64,000 nt of DNA, from assembly GCA_025056215.1 (NCBI GenBank), contig JANWWC010000002.1:143825-207824 (forward strand). Reading direction: 5' to 3'. This DNA is from Cytophagales bacterium. GTDB lineage: Bacteria; Bacteroidota; Bacteroidia; Cytophagales; Flammeovirgaceae. Shown piece after piece: positions 1 to 9,441 of this stretch (position 1 is the stretch's first letter; each line of letters starts with the position of its first letter). The notes beneath the pieces were generated by a model that ran no database searches, was not told the DNA's origin, and worked only from the letters and a program-made list of their open reading frames with translations. The position numbers were made by a program, and so were the translations under genes.

Positions 1-246
1 ACCTTGAAATACAAACTGACGATTGTTAGAAGGCATCTGCTCACGCGTCAGTTTCCAAGTAAACGGATTTAGCGGAAATTCATGAAGTTGAAAATCTACA
101 ATAGAAGAGCCTAGTAAAGTAAAGACAACTTTAGCTTTTCCGGAGTTTAACACAACAACAGTATCACTTGAAAGTTCTATCTTTTGAGTTCGTTGTTTTG
201 TATGACATGAAAAAAGCGCAAGTACTATTACATACCATTTTTTCAT
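1..246 (-). CDS. Putative lipoprotein, truncated at the left edge
   Basis: Only the first 82 codons are in the window; the C-terminus lies beyond base 1. The visible protein starts MKKWYVIVLALFSCHTKQ. The short hydrophobic stretch ending LFSC looks like a lipoprotein signal, with Cys14 as the lipidated residue. Later text includes LNPFTWKLTREQMPSNN, which feels like a conserved stretch of an uncharacterised Bacteroidota family, but I cannot name it. The ATG lies 37 bases downstream of the cysS stop on the same strand, so the two are probably co-transcribed. No function is assigned. Confidence 0.72.
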   Translation of the reverse strand, partial: MKKWYVIVLALFSCHTKQRTQKIELSSDTVVVLNSGKAKVVFTLLGSSIVDFQLHEFPLNPFTWKLTREQMPSNNRQFVFQG

Positions 247-283
247 AGAGTGATTTCTTAAAAAGTCGGTAAACATAATATTG

Positions 284-1792
284 TTAATTTTCATCGTATG
301 CCCATTCGATTCTGTCTTTCATATCGCGCAAAACAAGTCCCATTTCTTTGAAGTGAGCGCGTATTTCGTCCACTTTTGCATAATTTTTGGCTTGTTTAGC
401 TTCTGCATAATGTTGAACTGCTAGTTGAATGGCTTTTTCAGGATACATCGGCTTTTCTTCAAGAAGCCCTAAAATATCTTCTGTAAAAGTAATAAAATAA
501 TTTTTTAACTTGTTAAATCCGTCCTCTCCTAAAAGAGAAGGTTGAATTTGTCCTACAAAAAGTTGGTTGATCTTTTTGAGCATCTGAAATAATGCAGCAA
601 TGGCTACTGCGGTGTTGAAATCGTCGTTCATAGCTTGGTAAAATTGTCGAATAGCTTCTTCGATTTCTAGGAGATGTTTTTCTTGAGGTGAAACGCTTTC
701 AGGTGCTGAAAAAGACAGCGATTTTATATATTTTAAACCGTTCATCAGCCTTTTATATCCTTTTGAGGCCGCTTTGAGGGCTTCATTTGAAAAATCGAGA
801 GTGCTCCTGTAATGAGATTGCAAAATAAAAAAGCGGATTGTCATAGGGCTATAAGGCTGTTCGAGCAAAGGGTGTTTCCCGCTAAAAAATTGGCGAAGCG
901 TAATAAAATTGCCGAGAGACTTTCCCATTTTTTGACCATTGATGGTAACCATATTATTATGAAGCCAATATTTTGCTGGAATTTTTCCAAAGCAAGCATT
1001 CGATTGCGCGATTTCGCACTCATGGTGAGGAAACAACAAGTCCATTCCTCCGCCATGAATATCAAATCTTTCGCCCAGATATTTAGCACTCATAGCTGAA
1101 CATTCGATATGCCAACCTGGAAATCCTTTTCCCCAAGGCGATTGCCATTGCATAATATGCTCAGGATTAGCTTTTTTCCAAAGAGCAAAATCATGAGGAT
1201 TTTTCTTTTCGGTTTGTTGCTTGAGTTGTCGGCGTTCATTGCCTGCTCCAGCCTCCAATTCATCTAATACGCGCCCTGACAAAATGCCGTATCGATACAA
1301 TTGATTGTATTTTTCTACATCAAAATATACAGAACCATTTACTTCGTACGCATATCCTTTTTGAATAAGTTGCTGTGTCATTTCAATTTGCTCAATAATA
1401 TGTCCGCTAGCGCGAGGCTCGATATTAGGCTTGCATACATTGAGTCGTTCCATATCAGCATGATATCTATCTGTATAAAGCTGCGCAATTTCCATAGGTT
1501 CTACTTGTTCAAGTTTGGCCTTTTTGCCGATTTTATCTTCGCCTTCGTCAGCGTCGTGTTCTAAATGCCCTACATCTGTGATGTTGCGCACATATCTTAC
1601 TCTATATCCTAAATGAATCAAATACCTGTATATTACATCAAAAGTAACAGCAGGTCGTGCATGTCCTAGATGAGCATCGCCGTACACTGTCGGACCGCAT
1701 ACATACATTCCTACAAAAGGAGCATTGAGAGGCTCAAAAATTTCTTTTTGCCTAGAAAGAGAATTATAAACATACAAACCTCTGGGCATCAT
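284..1792 (-). CDS. cysS: Cysteinyl-tRNA synthetase
   Basis: Class I aminoacyl-tRNA synthetase that charges tRNA-Cys with cysteine in the cytosol. The HIGH signature is present as HLGH at residues 41-44, and the KMSKS signature as KMGKS in [13 protein letters not shown]. The zinc site is represented by Cys32 in [10 protein letters not shown] and by [10 protein letters not shown] and [11 protein letters not shown]. At 502 residues it is a little longer than the E. coli enzyme (461), and it ends with the usual helical tail. Two consecutive ATG codons open the frame, so the start could be one codon later. It probably leads an operon with the truncated lipoprotein downstream. No T-box or other leader structure was recognised upstream. 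Confidence 0.97.
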   Translation of the reverse strand: MMPRGLYVYNSLSRQKEIFEPLNAPFVGMYVCGPTVYGDAHLGHARPAVTFDVIYRYLIHLGYRVRYVRNITDVGHLEHDADEGEDKIGKKAKLEQVEPMEIAQLYTDRYHADMERLNVCKPNIEPRASGHIIEQIEMTQQLIQKGYAYEVNGSVYFDVEKYNQLYRYGILSGRVLDELEAGAGNERRQLKQQTEKKNPHDFALWKKANPEHIMQWQSPWGKGFPGWHIECSAMSAKYLGERFDIHGGGMDLLFPHHECEIAQSNACFGKIPAKYWLHNNMVTINGQKMGKSLGNFITLRQFFSGKHPLLEQPYSPMTIRFFILQSHYRSTLDFSNEALKAASKGYKRLMNGLKYIKSLSFSAPESVSPQEKHLLEIEEAIRQFYQAMNDDFNTAVAIAALFQMLKKINQLFVGQIQPSLLGEDGFNKLKNYFITFTEDILGLLEEKPMYPEKAIQLAVQHYAEAKQAKNYAKVDEIRAHFKEMGLVLRDMKDRIEWAYDEN

Positions 1793-1952
1793 AATTTTCT
1801 AAAAGAAGTAGCCTCAAAACTGCAAAGAAAAATATATTACTCAAACAAAATCAGTTGCTTTCATGCAAAAAGCGCTTTTTATATCAGTATTTTACCAAAT
1901 ATCGGGGCAACGAGTTCTTAAAAATTTAAAAGAGATTTTTGAATGCAAACGA

Positions 1953-1981
1953 TTGAAATACCTAAATAAAGTATATTTTTG
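1953..1981 (+). promoter_or_regulatory. Bacteroidota-type promoter for fbp
   Basis: TTG at 1953-1955 and TATTTTTG at 1974-1981 are 18 bases apart. This matches the Bacteroidota primary sigma consensus (TTG, about 17-20 bases, TAnnTTTG). The -7 box lies 57 bases upstream of the fbp ATG, in the gap between the divergent cysS and fbp genes. Confidence 0.68.
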
Positions 1982-2038
1982 CACTCAACAAACAAAACTT
2001 CATCTCTTTAGCAACATGAAAACTAAATTCATAATTTT

Positions 2039-3046
2039 ATGGCAGCAGATATTAGCAAATTTACTTACTTTTTAGGTACAGCACTCGACCGATTTATTAG
2101 TGAAAATCAAAAACAATTTACTTACGCAAGCGGTGAACTTTCTCAGTTGTTGCGAGATATTTCACTAGCTTCTAAAATCATCAATCGAGAAATTAGCAAA
2201 GCTGGCTTAACAGGAATTGCAGGTAGCATGGGAGAAGATAACATTCAAGGAGAGCACCAAAAAATGCTGGATGTCATTTCTGAATTTCGCTTCATTGCTA
2301 CCCTTCGCCGAGGACGTCAAACTTGCGGAATTATTTCAGAAGAACAAGCTGGTATCATCGATACAGGCAATCATAACGCTAAATATGTGGTGGCTATTGA
2401 CCCAATGGATGGCTCTTCTAACATCGATGTAAATGTATCGATAGGTACAATTTTTTCGATTTATCGACGAATTTCGCCTTTAGGAACTCCTGCTACAGAA
2501 CAAGATTTTTTACAAGTAGGTGCTAACTTAGTAGCAGCAGGCTATATCCTTTACGGACCTTCCAATATGCTCGTCTTTAGCACAGGTTTTGGCGTCAATG
2601 GGTTTACATATGACCCTACCTTAGGAGAGTATTTTCTTTCTCATCCGAACATGAAATTTGCTTCCAAAGGAGAAATTTATTCTATCAATGAAGGTTCGTA
2701 TCATAGTTTTAGTCCACAGTTACAGTACTATTTAGAGCTTTGCAAAAAACGCAAATACAGCGCTCGCTATATTGGTTCGCTTGTAGCAGATTTTCATCGA
2801 AACTTACTTAAAGGTGGAATTTATATTTATCCTTCTACTAAAAGCCATCCCAACGGAAAACTGCGATTGCTCTACGAATGCAATGCTCTTGCTTTTATTG
2901 CAGAACAGGCTGGTGGGAAAGCTACCGACGGAAAAAAAAGAATATTAGACATTCAGCCTTATGAGCTTCATCAAAGAACTCCTTTCTTTGTAGGCTCAGC
3001 AGAAATGGTCGATGAAGTAATGGAAATCTTAGAAAGGAAAATGTAA
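2039..3046 (+). CDS. fbp: Fructose-1,6-bisphosphatase, class 1
   Basis: Hydrolyses fructose 1,6-bisphosphate to fructose 6-phosphate in gluconeogenesis, in the cytosol. Family motifs are clear: [19 protein letters not shown] near the N-terminus, [12 protein letters not shown], the metal and substrate site in [18 protein letters not shown], and a C-terminal [20 protein letters not shown]. The length of 335 residues is normal for class 1 enzymes. The ATG at 2039 gives an N-terminus like that of homologues. A short palindrome follows the stop, and the gene has its own upstream promoter, so it may be a single-gene unit. Confidence 0.97.
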   Translation: MAADISKFTYFLGTALDRFISENQKQFTYASGELSQLLRDISLASKIINREISKAGLTGIAGSMGEDNIQGEHQKMLDVISEFRFIATLRRGRQTCGIISEEQAGIIDTGNHNAKYVVAIDPMDGSSNIDVNVSIGTIFSIYRRISPLGTPATEQDFLQVGANLVAAGYILYGPSNMLVFSTGFGVNGFTYDPTLGEYFLSHPNMKFASKGEIYSINEGSYHSFSPQLQYYLELCKKRKYSARYIGSLVADFHRNLLKGGIYIYPSTKSHPNGKLRLLYECNALAFIAEQAGGKATDGKKRILDIQPYELHQRTPFFVGSAEMVDEVMEILERKM

Positions 3047-3051
3047 GTTTT

Positions 3052-3069
3052 AGTTTATATAAACTTTTT
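3052..3069 (+). terminator. Weak possible terminator after fbp
   Basis: A 14-base perfect palindrome, AGTTTATATAAACT, is followed by a run of T. The possible stem is only five AT-rich pairs with a four-base loop, so it may not work as a terminator. Confidence 0.3.
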
Positions 3070-3114
3070 CAAGAACTCTTACGTACACAAGGTTAGATTT
3101 TAAAAAGGTTTCTG

Positions 3115-4122
3115 ATGAAAACTAAAGGTATAATTTTTTTGTTGGGTCTGGGGATAGTCTCCTGTAGCTTCTTAGGAAACAATACCAAAAATTCTTACAT
3201 CTTTGGGACATTAGAAGATGCCCAAAAATTAAGAATTGCAATTGTTCCTAAAGGCTCCTCTCATATTTTTTGGCGAGGAATTTATTCAGGAGCACAAGAA
3301 GCAGCTTCTCAGTATAATGTAGAACTACTGTGGCGGAGCCCCTTGAAAGAAGACGACATTCAAATGCAAATCGCTCAAATTGAACATCTGAGAGAGGAAG
3401 GATTTCACGGATTGATTGTTTCTCCTCTCGACAAACACGAGCTTAACGACCTTTTAGCATCGGTTACCAATGCTCAAAAACCTCTTGTAATTTTAGATTC
3501 GGATATTGATAATCCACATTTGTATAAAAGTTTTGTTGCAACCGACAATTATAATAGTGGTAAAATTTGTGCAGAAAAGCTAGCAGAAGCCTTGCAACGA
3601 AAAGGCACTGTACTGGTAGTGCGCTACATGGAAGGCTCTGGAAGTACACTTAAACGTGAAATAGGATTTATTGAAACCATGCAGCAAATTGCGCCTGATA
3701 TCAAACTCGTCGGTATAGATAAATTTTCGGGCGGAAGTTTAGAAAGTGCCTTCCATTATTCACAAGAATTGCTTTACGAATATCCTGATATTAGCGGAAT
3801 ATTTGCCTCCAACGAACCTACTACACAAGGTATGTTGCGAGCATTACAAATGCAAGGAAAAGCATCGAAAGTAAAATTTATTGGTTTTGATGCTAACGAA
3901 TCTCTTGTACATGCAGTAGAAGATGGAGAAATTTTGGCTTTGGCTGTTCAAGAACCTCATCAAATGGGCTACAGGGCTGTAGAAACGATGGTAAAAATAT
4001 TGCGCGGAGAAGAAGTAAGCAAAGAAGTGGTTACTAATGTAAAACTAATTACCAAAGATAATTTAGAAGACAAAGTTATCATCAAGTATTTAAAACCTAC
4101 TATCGATATTCACCACAACTAA
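3115..4122 (+). CDS. Periplasmic sugar-binding lipoprotein (LacI/ribose-binding fold)
   Basis: A substrate-binding protein of the Peripla_BP_4 type. The N-terminus has a lipoprotein signal ending GIVSC, so the mature protein is probably membrane-anchored. Recognisable stretches are PKGSSHIFWRGIYSGAQEAA, GLIVSPLDKHEL, VATDNYNSGKICAEKLAEAL, GIFASNEPTTQGMLRALQ and KFIGFDANESLVHAVEDGE, all typical of ribose/galactose-binding proteins. The ligand cannot be inferred. No ABC permease or ATPase lies next to it; neighbours are fbp and pepP, the latter starting 7 bases after its stop. It could instead be the sensing partner of an unlinked kinase or transporter. Confidence 0.85.
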   Translation: MKTKGIIFLLGLGIVSCSFLGNNTKNSYIFGTLEDAQKLRIAIVPKGSSHIFWRGIYSGAQEAASQYNVELLWRSPLKEDDIQMQIAQIEHLREEGFHGLIVSPLDKHELNDLLASVTNAQKPLVILDSDIDNPHLYKSFVATDNYNSGKICAEKLAEALQRKGTVLVVRYMEGSGSTLKREIGFIETMQQIAPDIKLVGIDKFSGGSLESAFHYSQELLYEYPDISGIFASNEPTTQGMLRALQMQGKASKVKFIGFDANESLVHAVEDGEILALAVQEPHQMGYRAVETMVKILRGEEVSKEVVTNVKLITKDNLEDKVIIKYLKPTIDIHHN

Positions 4123-4129
4123 AAAATTG

Positions 4130-5431
4130 ATGCGTTACGAACCTATCCCAACCGAACTTTTTATTTCAAATCGAAAAAAACTAGCTCAAAAACTTTTACC
4201 TCAATCATTGGCAGTTTTAAATTCCAACGATATTTATCCGAAATCTGCCGATGGGACGATGCGGTTTGTGCAACATACTGACATATTTTATTTGACAGGC
4301 ATTGAACAAGAGGAAACTGTTTTACTTCTTTTTCCAGACCACCCAGAAGCTCATATGCGCGAAATATTAGTCATTCGAAAAACAAATCCTACTATAGCCC
4401 AATGGGAAGGAGAAAAACTAACTGCTGAAAAAGCATCACAAATTTCTGGAGTACAACACGTCATATTTGAAGATGCTTTCGAAAAAACACTCAGGGAACT
4501 CGCTTTTTCTGCCAAAAGAATCTATCTCAATACGAATGAACATATTCGCAACACAAATCAAGTTCCCACGCGCGACGACAGATTCATTCAGTATTGCAAA
4601 CAGAATTTTCCTCTTCATCAATATGAACGGCTAGCACCTTTGTTGCATCAAATTCGAGTAGTAAAAGAAAAAATAGAAATTGAGCTTATTAAAAAAAATA
4701 TTCAAATCACAAAAGAGGCGCTCTTGAGAGCTGCCTCTATTCTAAAACCTTCCCTTAAAGAATACGAATTAGAAGCAGAAATTATTTATACATACATCAA
4801 ACACGGAGCTTCAGGACATGCATTCGATCCTATTATTGCATCTGGAAGAAATGCTTGTATATTACATTACATTGAAAATAACCAAGTTTGCCAGAATGGA
4901 GATTTGGTTCTGATTGATACAGGTTGTTGTTATGCTCATTACAACGCAGACCTAACGCGCGTATTCCCAGTAAGTGGAACATTTACAGAAAGGCAAAAAC
5001 AAGTGTACAATGCAGTTCTAAAAACGCAACGTTTTGCTATGAGCCTTCTAAGGCCTAATGTCCTCATTACTGAATATCAAAAAGAAGTAGAAAAATTTAT
5101 CCAATATCAACTTGTAGAACTAGGGTTAATTCCTAAACATGAAATACAACCTACGCAGATTCACCCCAAAGTAAAGCATTACTTCATGCATGGAGTATCG
5201 CATTTTTTGGGGCTAGATGTACATGACTATGGATTTCGCTGCGAGCCTTTGCAAGCCAACACAGTATTAACTTGTGAACCCGGAATCTATATCGCAGAGG
5301 AAGGGCTAGGAATTAGATTAGAAAATGACGTAATTATTACAGAGGGTGGTTGTATGGATTTATCTGCAGATGTTCCTATCGAAATCGAAGAAATTGAAGA
5401 TATTATGAAAAAAAATAAAGGTCTCTTTTAG
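4130..5431 (+). CDS. pepP: Xaa-Pro aminopeptidase (M24B)
   Basis: Metallopeptidase that removes an N-terminal residue preceding proline. It has an N-terminal aminopeptidase P domain (about residues 1-160) and a C-terminal pita-bread catalytic domain. The five metal ligands are visible: two Asp in LIDTGCCYAHYNADLTRVFP, His in MHGVSHFLGLDVHD, Glu in LTCEPGIYIAEEGLG, and Glu in RLENDVIITEGG. ATG at 4130 is preferred; an in-frame TTG one codon earlier is less likely. The gene begins 7 bases after the binding-protein stop, which suggests shared transcription. The end of the coding region forms half of a hairpin terminator. Confidence 0.94.
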   Translation: MRYEPIPTELFISNRKKLAQKLLPQSLAVLNSNDIYPKSADGTMRFVQHTDIFYLTGIEQEETVLLLFPDHPEAHMREILVIRKTNPTIAQWEGEKLTAEKASQISGVQHVIFEDAFEKTLRELAFSAKRIYLNTNEHIRNTNQVPTRDDRFIQYCKQNFPLHQYERLAPLLHQIRVVKEKIEIELIKKNIQITKEALLRAASILKPSLKEYELEAEIIYTYIKHGASGHAFDPIIASGRNACILHYIENNQVCQNGDLVLIDTGCCYAHYNADLTRVFPVSGTFTERQKQVYNAVLKTQRFAMSLLRPNVLITEYQKEVEKFIQYQLVELGLIPKHEIQPTQIHPKVKHYFMHGVSHFLGLDVHDYGFRCEPLQANTVLTCEPGIYIAEEGLGIRLENDVIITEGGCMDLSADVPIEIEEIEDIMKKNKGLF

Positions 5432-5436
5432 AGACC
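5420..5436. terminator. Hairpin between convergent pepP and small lipoprotein
   Basis: GGTCTCT, loop TTT, AGAGACC form a seven-pair stem overlapping the pepP stop codon. The following T run is interrupted. Its position between convergent genes fits a terminator. Confidence 0.5.
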
Positions 5437-5463
5437 CTTACTTTAAAAAATCAACTTCAGCGA

Positions 5464-5664
5464 TTAAGAGCCGGGTTCTTGTTTTTTTTCACCTTCTGCA
5501 GGAGCAGCTTTTGTAGAATCGGCAGCTTGCTCGGTTGCTTTTGTTCCTTCTTGAGCAGCAGGAGCCTCTACTTGCTCTGTAGTTTGAGTTTCAGTTGTTG
5601 AAGATGAGCATGAAGCAAAAAACACTGTGCTGAACGCAGCGAATAATACAAATAACTTTTTCAT
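5464..5664 (-). CDS. Small Ala/Glu/Thr-rich lipoprotein
   Basis: A 66-residue protein starting MKKLFVLFAAF and with lipobox FFASC, so it is predicted to be lipidated at the Cys and exported. The rest is low-complexity and charged, rich in Thr, Glu, Ala and Gln, with no fold I recognise. An upstream in-frame ATG at 5692-5694 would add ten residues that spoil the signal peptide, so the later start is chosen. A strong promoter match lies 42-72 bases upstream. Small lipoproteins like this are common in Bacteroidota and usually lack known function. Confidence 0.78.
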   Translation of the reverse strand: MKKLFVLFAAFSTVFFASCSSSTTETQTTEQVEAPAAQEGTKATEQAADSTKAAPAEGEKKQEPGS

Positions 5665-5705
5665 TTGATTTTTAACAATTTTAAGGTGAAACATATTTGA
5701 TGCTA

Positions 5706-5736
5706 CAAAGTTATAAAAAATGTTAATTATGTCAAA
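5706..5736 (-). promoter_or_regulatory. Bacteroidota-type promoter for the small lipoprotein
   Basis: Read on the minus strand: TTTG (5736-5733), 19 bases, TAACTTTG (5713-5706). Both boxes and the spacing match the consensus. The -7 box ends 41 bases upstream of the ATG at 5664. Confidence 0.75.
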
Positions 5737-5802
5737 AAGTGTTAAAAAAAATTTTTAAGAATTTCCTCAAAAATTTGGCTTATAAAAATTTTCCAAATCT
5801 AA

Positions 5803-5832
5803 TTTGGAGAGAAAATTTTTTACGTATGTTTG
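5803..5832 (+). promoter_or_regulatory. Bacteroidota-type promoter for the first SpoIIE phosphatase gene
   Basis: TTTG at 5803-5806, 18 bases, then TATGTTTG at 5825-5832. A second -7-like box, TAAATTTG, is at 5834-5841. The ATG follows at 5888. Confidence 0.72.
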
Positions 5833-5887
5833 CTAAATTTGTTTTTTCTGTTTAGGAAAATAAGAAAGATTCCAACAAAACAAAAAG

Positions 5888-6685
5888 ATGAATTTAGATT
5901 ACGATTTTTTGCTTAAGTACTATCAGCAAGTTTCATCTTCTATCCATCGCGCTTCCATAGTACAAAAAGCAGTATTACCTTCAAGCGAACAATTAAGCAA
6001 ATGGTTGCAAGATGTAGTAGTTTTTTATTACCCTCGCGATGTTGTAAGCGGAGATTTCTATTGGTGGACGCGCATTGAAGACAAAGTTTTTATAGCAGTA
6101 GCCGACTGTGCAGGTCATGGAATTCCTGCTGCCTTAATGACGATGACAGTTTATCCCCTCATGCAAAAAATTGTCAATGATGAGCATATCAATGCAATGG
6201 AAGTGCTCTACAGACTCAACCAAGCTGTTATTAGCTTACTTCATCAAACAAGTAAGGACGCGCTTTGCCAAGATAGCCTTGATATTGGATTAGTTCGCAT
6301 TGATTTACAAACGCGCCAACTCCAGTTCTCAGGTGCTTATCGCCCGTTAATTATCATTAGAAATAACGAATTTATCGAATTTAAAGGAGATAAAGCCTCT
6401 ATTGGAGGAGTAAATAAATATTTTGAGATTCGCCGAAGTTATGCACTCCATGAAATAGATATACAGCCCGACGATTATTGTTATTTGTTTTCTGATGGCT
6501 TTTGCGACCAGTTCGGCGGTGAGAATAATAAAAAATACTCACAAAATAGATTAGTAGAGCTTTTTAAAAGAATTCATGTCTTTACAGGAAAAACTCAAGA
6601 ACAAATTTTGCTCGAAGAATTTCAAAAATGGAAAGGAAATAATGTACAAATTGATGATGTTACAGTAGTAGGATTCAAATTTTAG
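5888..6685 (+). CDS. PP2C/SpoIIE-type serine phosphatase
   Basis: A 265-residue protein that is almost entirely a SpoIIE-type PP2C phosphatase domain, with only about 40 residues before it and no sensor or membrane segment. Metal-binding motifs are intact: VVSGDFYWW, VADCAGHGIPAALM and FSDGFCDQFGGEN. Family members dephosphorylate serine on anti-anti-sigma or STAS-like partners, or act downstream of sensor domains. The N-terminal stretch PSSEQLSKWLQDVVVFYYPR is the usual linker into the domain. A second, longer copy lies at 21128. The stop overlaps by 4 bases with the end of the convergent WG-repeat gene. The target is unknown. Confidence 0.88.
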   Translation: MNLDYDFLLKYYQQVSSSIHRASIVQKAVLPSSEQLSKWLQDVVVFYYPRDVVSGDFYWWTRIEDKVFIAVADCAGHGIPAALMTMTVYPLMQKIVNDEHINAMEVLYRLNQAVISLLHQTSKDALCQDSLDIGLVRIDLQTRQLQFSGAYRPLIIIRNNEFIEFKGDKASIGGVNKYFEIRRSYALHEIDIQPDDYCYLFSDGFCDQFGGENNKKYSQNRLVELFKRIHVFTGKTQEQILLEEFQKWKGNNVQIDDVTVVGFKF

Positions 6686-9333
6686 TTGTTACAGGCAAAC
6701 AATTCGTAATCTTCTGCTTTAAGTACATCTTTTTTAACAACTTCTCCCGCTTCATTTACAAATAATACGACGTATAATTCCGCTTTTTGGATATGACTTT
6801 CTGCAACATAAAAAGGACGCTTTAAGGAACCAATGTTGTAAATTTGAGAATAAGCTTCTGGCAAAATTCTATTTTTTTGATTGCTCAAAAGCCCATATCC
6901 GCTGCTCCGATAAGTAAGAATCACTTTCTCATTTTCATTTTCGCATAACAACTTGTAAGTATCAAAAGTTTCATCTAATAACAAAGCATATTTAAATGCA
7001 TAGATTCTCCATTTTCCTTTATAAAAAACCAGTGCCGATGTATCGTTCCAAAATTGAATGTCATCAAATTCAAATGGTGTAAGGGCATTTCCTGAAATGC
7101 TTACAAAACCGTACTTTTCTTTTTTTGCAATCCAAATTGTATCCTGATAATGCCTTAACATTACATCATATTCGGGTTTAATCAATTTTTTGGAGGGAAG
7201 ATGATATAACCCGAATTTTTGTGTAGCCAACAATACAAAAGTTTGATTGCGACTATCGTAAATAATTCCATCAAATTGCAAAGGCAATAATTGCGTTTGT
7301 AGCCCGATAAGTCCTTTTTTCGATGCCTTGCTCACGCGAAATAAAGTATCTGAAATGCAATAAATCTCATCGTATTTAGGCTTAAGAATCATCTCTCCTC
7401 TTGAAGAAAGGAGCCCTTTTTTTCCATTTTTATCCTCTATAATTATAAAATATCGAGTTTGCTCCCCTATGTTGCGCAACGATTGAACTGTAAACCATTT
7501 ATAAGAAGACAAATCTACCAAATTAGAATGTAAAAAATATCCCCACTTTTTATTTCCTTGAAAAAGCAGAAAAGCATCTTCTCCCAGAAATACAACGCTA
7601 TCATACAAACAAGAAACCACTATATCACCGTATTGTGAAACAATTCCCCATTTTTCGTTTTGTTGAATTGCACAAACAGACGTTCCAGGTATAACAGCAG
7701 ATAGGTTTTCGAGATAATTTCCATTTAAAAAATGTAAAGCATAATTAGATTGATTTTGAGCCACCCAACCAAAAGGAACTTCTTTAAGAGTTTCGTATAA
7801 GAAAACGCGCGTTTGGCCCTCAGGAGTTCGCGGAAAAAAATTAACTTCTTCAGCTTTAATAAAATCAAACAAATTGACTTTCCCGTTTTGATAGACTTTT
7901 ACGTGTGATTCACTTCCAAAACTCTCTACTGTATCATAAACATATAAAAGTTGTAAGTTTTTATTTTTAAGACCGTTCAACAACATGTGAGAATGCGCAA
8001 TAGCCCATTTTTGTTTTTTGAGAATAATAGCGCCTTCTCTTTCAACTATAATTTTTTCTAATTCAAAAGGTACAATCACGTCATTGAGATAGCCGATAAT
8101 CCCCCACCTTCCTTGATACTGAGCTTGAATAATATGATTATCAATAAATTCTAATTTTTCATACTTACAATCAAGAAGCTCAAATCCTGCCTTATGAAGC
8201 AATCCGAATTTTCCATTTTTCATCACTTTGATTGCCTGGTTTCCAAAAGGATATACATCTTCAAACTGAGAACAAACTAACTGCTTTCCCGCTTTGTTAT
8301 AAATGCAAGTGCTATCGTTTCGAATTGCAATAATATAGTCAGTTTCTAAGGTACTGCACAAATAATCTTCTGAAACAGCACTGAATATAGGAGAAATCCG
8401 TATATTACCTTGTTTATCTATAAATCCGAACCGCTCATTTTGAACAAAAGCAATGAAATCAACTGTATCGAGTTCATACAATTGCTTGGCTTCCTGAAAA
8501 ATAGGCGCATAAGGATATTTTTCTAAAAAAAATGCTTTGTTCTCAGTTAGATACCAAAGCCTCCACCAAGCATGCTCCGCATGTCTATTGTCAGGAAATT
8601 TCTCTAAAAACGAAGCTAAGGTTTCTTGCTGATTGTCTGCTGTAAACATGTAATAGAGTTTTGTTTCGGCTTCTGCTCTAAAAGGGCTATGAGGATATTG
8701 TTGAATAAATCTTTCATAATCGTCAATAGTTCCTTGCTGAGTTTCAAACTCATACAGCAGAGTCTCATAGCGCTGCTGGGCAAGAGGAGCCTGAATTGCA
8801 TCAGGGTATTTTTCTAAGAACTTTTTATAAGCTACATGAGTATTTTCTTCTTGAGCTTTTGCAAAAGCAATACTATCTCTCAAAAAAACAGCCCTTTGCC
8901 GTTGTCGAGCAGTTGGATAATCATGAATGAAATCTTGAAATGCAGATTCTGTGTGCTTTTCGAAAGCTTGTTGAAATGCTAAACTATCTATTTTTTCTAT
9001 TAGAGAAACAATTGTTTGAAGAGAAATTCCTTTTTTAGCGTACTTTCTTTGTTTTTTCACACCTATTCGACCGTGAGCAGAAAGGAGTTTTAAAGCAAAA
9101 TGATGGGCTTTATCTACGTTGTATTCTCGATTTTTGGTTTGCAAATAATAAAGACTATACAAATGCAAAGCTGTAAGATGTGAAGAATCCTTCGCTAAGG
9201 TCTTTTCCAGAATTTTTTTTGTTTTCTGAAAAAAACCTTTTTGCCACATTTTTTGAAAATCTTTAAACGATTGCGCCGATAATACTTCAGCCATTAAGCA
9301 TGCTCCTACGACTAAAACCCAATAAAGAGGCAT
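6682..9333 (-). CDS. Secreted TPR and WG-repeat protein
   Basis: An 883-residue protein from the chosen ATG at 9333, which gives a clean signal peptide (MPLYWVLVVGACLMAEVLSA). A start 39 codons earlier would bury the signal and overlap the divergent gene. The first 300 residues are helical and TPR-like, with repeats such as DDYERFIQQYPHSPFRAEAE and FLEKYPDAIQAPLAQQRYE. From about residue 310 there are many WG repeats, for example FIDKQGNIRISPIF, KNGKFGLLHKAG, YQGRWGIIGYLNDVIVPFE and KYGFVSISGNALTPFEFDD. WG repeats occur in secreted and surface proteins of Bacteroidota, mostly uncharacterised. No T9SS sorting domain is visible. The function is not assigned. Confidence 0.85.
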   Translation of the reverse strand: MPLYWVLVVGACLMAEVLSAQSFKDFQKMWQKGFFQKTKKILEKTLAKDSSHLTALHLYSLYYLQTKNREYNVDKAHHFALKLLSAHGRIGVKKQRKYAKKGISLQTIVSLIEKIDSLAFQQAFEKHTESAFQDFIHDYPTARQRQRAVFLRDSIAFAKAQEENTHVAYKKFLEKYPDAIQAPLAQQRYETLLYEFETQQGTIDDYERFIQQYPHSPFRAEAETKLYYMFTADNQQETLASFLEKFPDNRHAEHAWWRLWYLTENKAFFLEKYPYAPIFQEAKQLYELDTVDFIAFVQNERFGFIDKQGNIRISPIFSAVSEDYLCSTLETDYIIAIRNDSTCIYNKAGKQLVCSQFEDVYPFGNQAIKVMKNGKFGLLHKAGFELLDCKYEKLEFIDNHIIQAQYQGRWGIIGYLNDVIVPFELEKIIVEREGAIILKKQKWAIAHSHMLLNGLKNKNLQLLYVYDTVESFGSESHVKVYQNGKVNLFDFIKAEEVNFFPRTPEGQTRVFLYETLKEVPFGWVAQNQSNYALHFLNGNYLENLSAVIPGTSVCAIQQNEKWGIVSQYGDIVVSCLYDSVVFLGEDAFLLFQGNKKWGYFLHSNLVDLSSYKWFTVQSLRNIGEQTRYFIIIEDKNGKKGLLSSRGEMILKPKYDEIYCISDTLFRVSKASKKGLIGLQTQLLPLQFDGIIYDSRNQTFVLLATQKFGLYHLPSKKLIKPEYDVMLRHYQDTIWIAKKEKYGFVSISGNALTPFEFDDIQFWNDTSALVFYKGKWRIYAFKYALLLDETFDTYKLLCENENEKVILTYRSSGYGLLSNQKNRILPEAYSQIYNIGSLKRPFYVAESHIQKAELYVVLFVNEAGEVVKKDVLKAEDYELFACNN

Positions 9334-9441
9334 ATTTTCTAAAAAGATGCTTAACAAAAAAACAAAAATTTGTAGTTTCGGGCAAAAGAAGATGTATATT
9401 TCAAACCATAAATATAATGGAACTCTATTGAATTTCTTGAT

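Noticed and set aside
3052..3065. AT palindrome after fbp as an operator
   Set aside because: A 14-base AT palindrome occurs easily by chance in this base composition and sits downstream of the gene; kept only as a weak terminator.
4127..4129. TTG start for the aminopeptidase
   Set aside because: ATG follows directly at 4130 and gives the same protein minus one residue.
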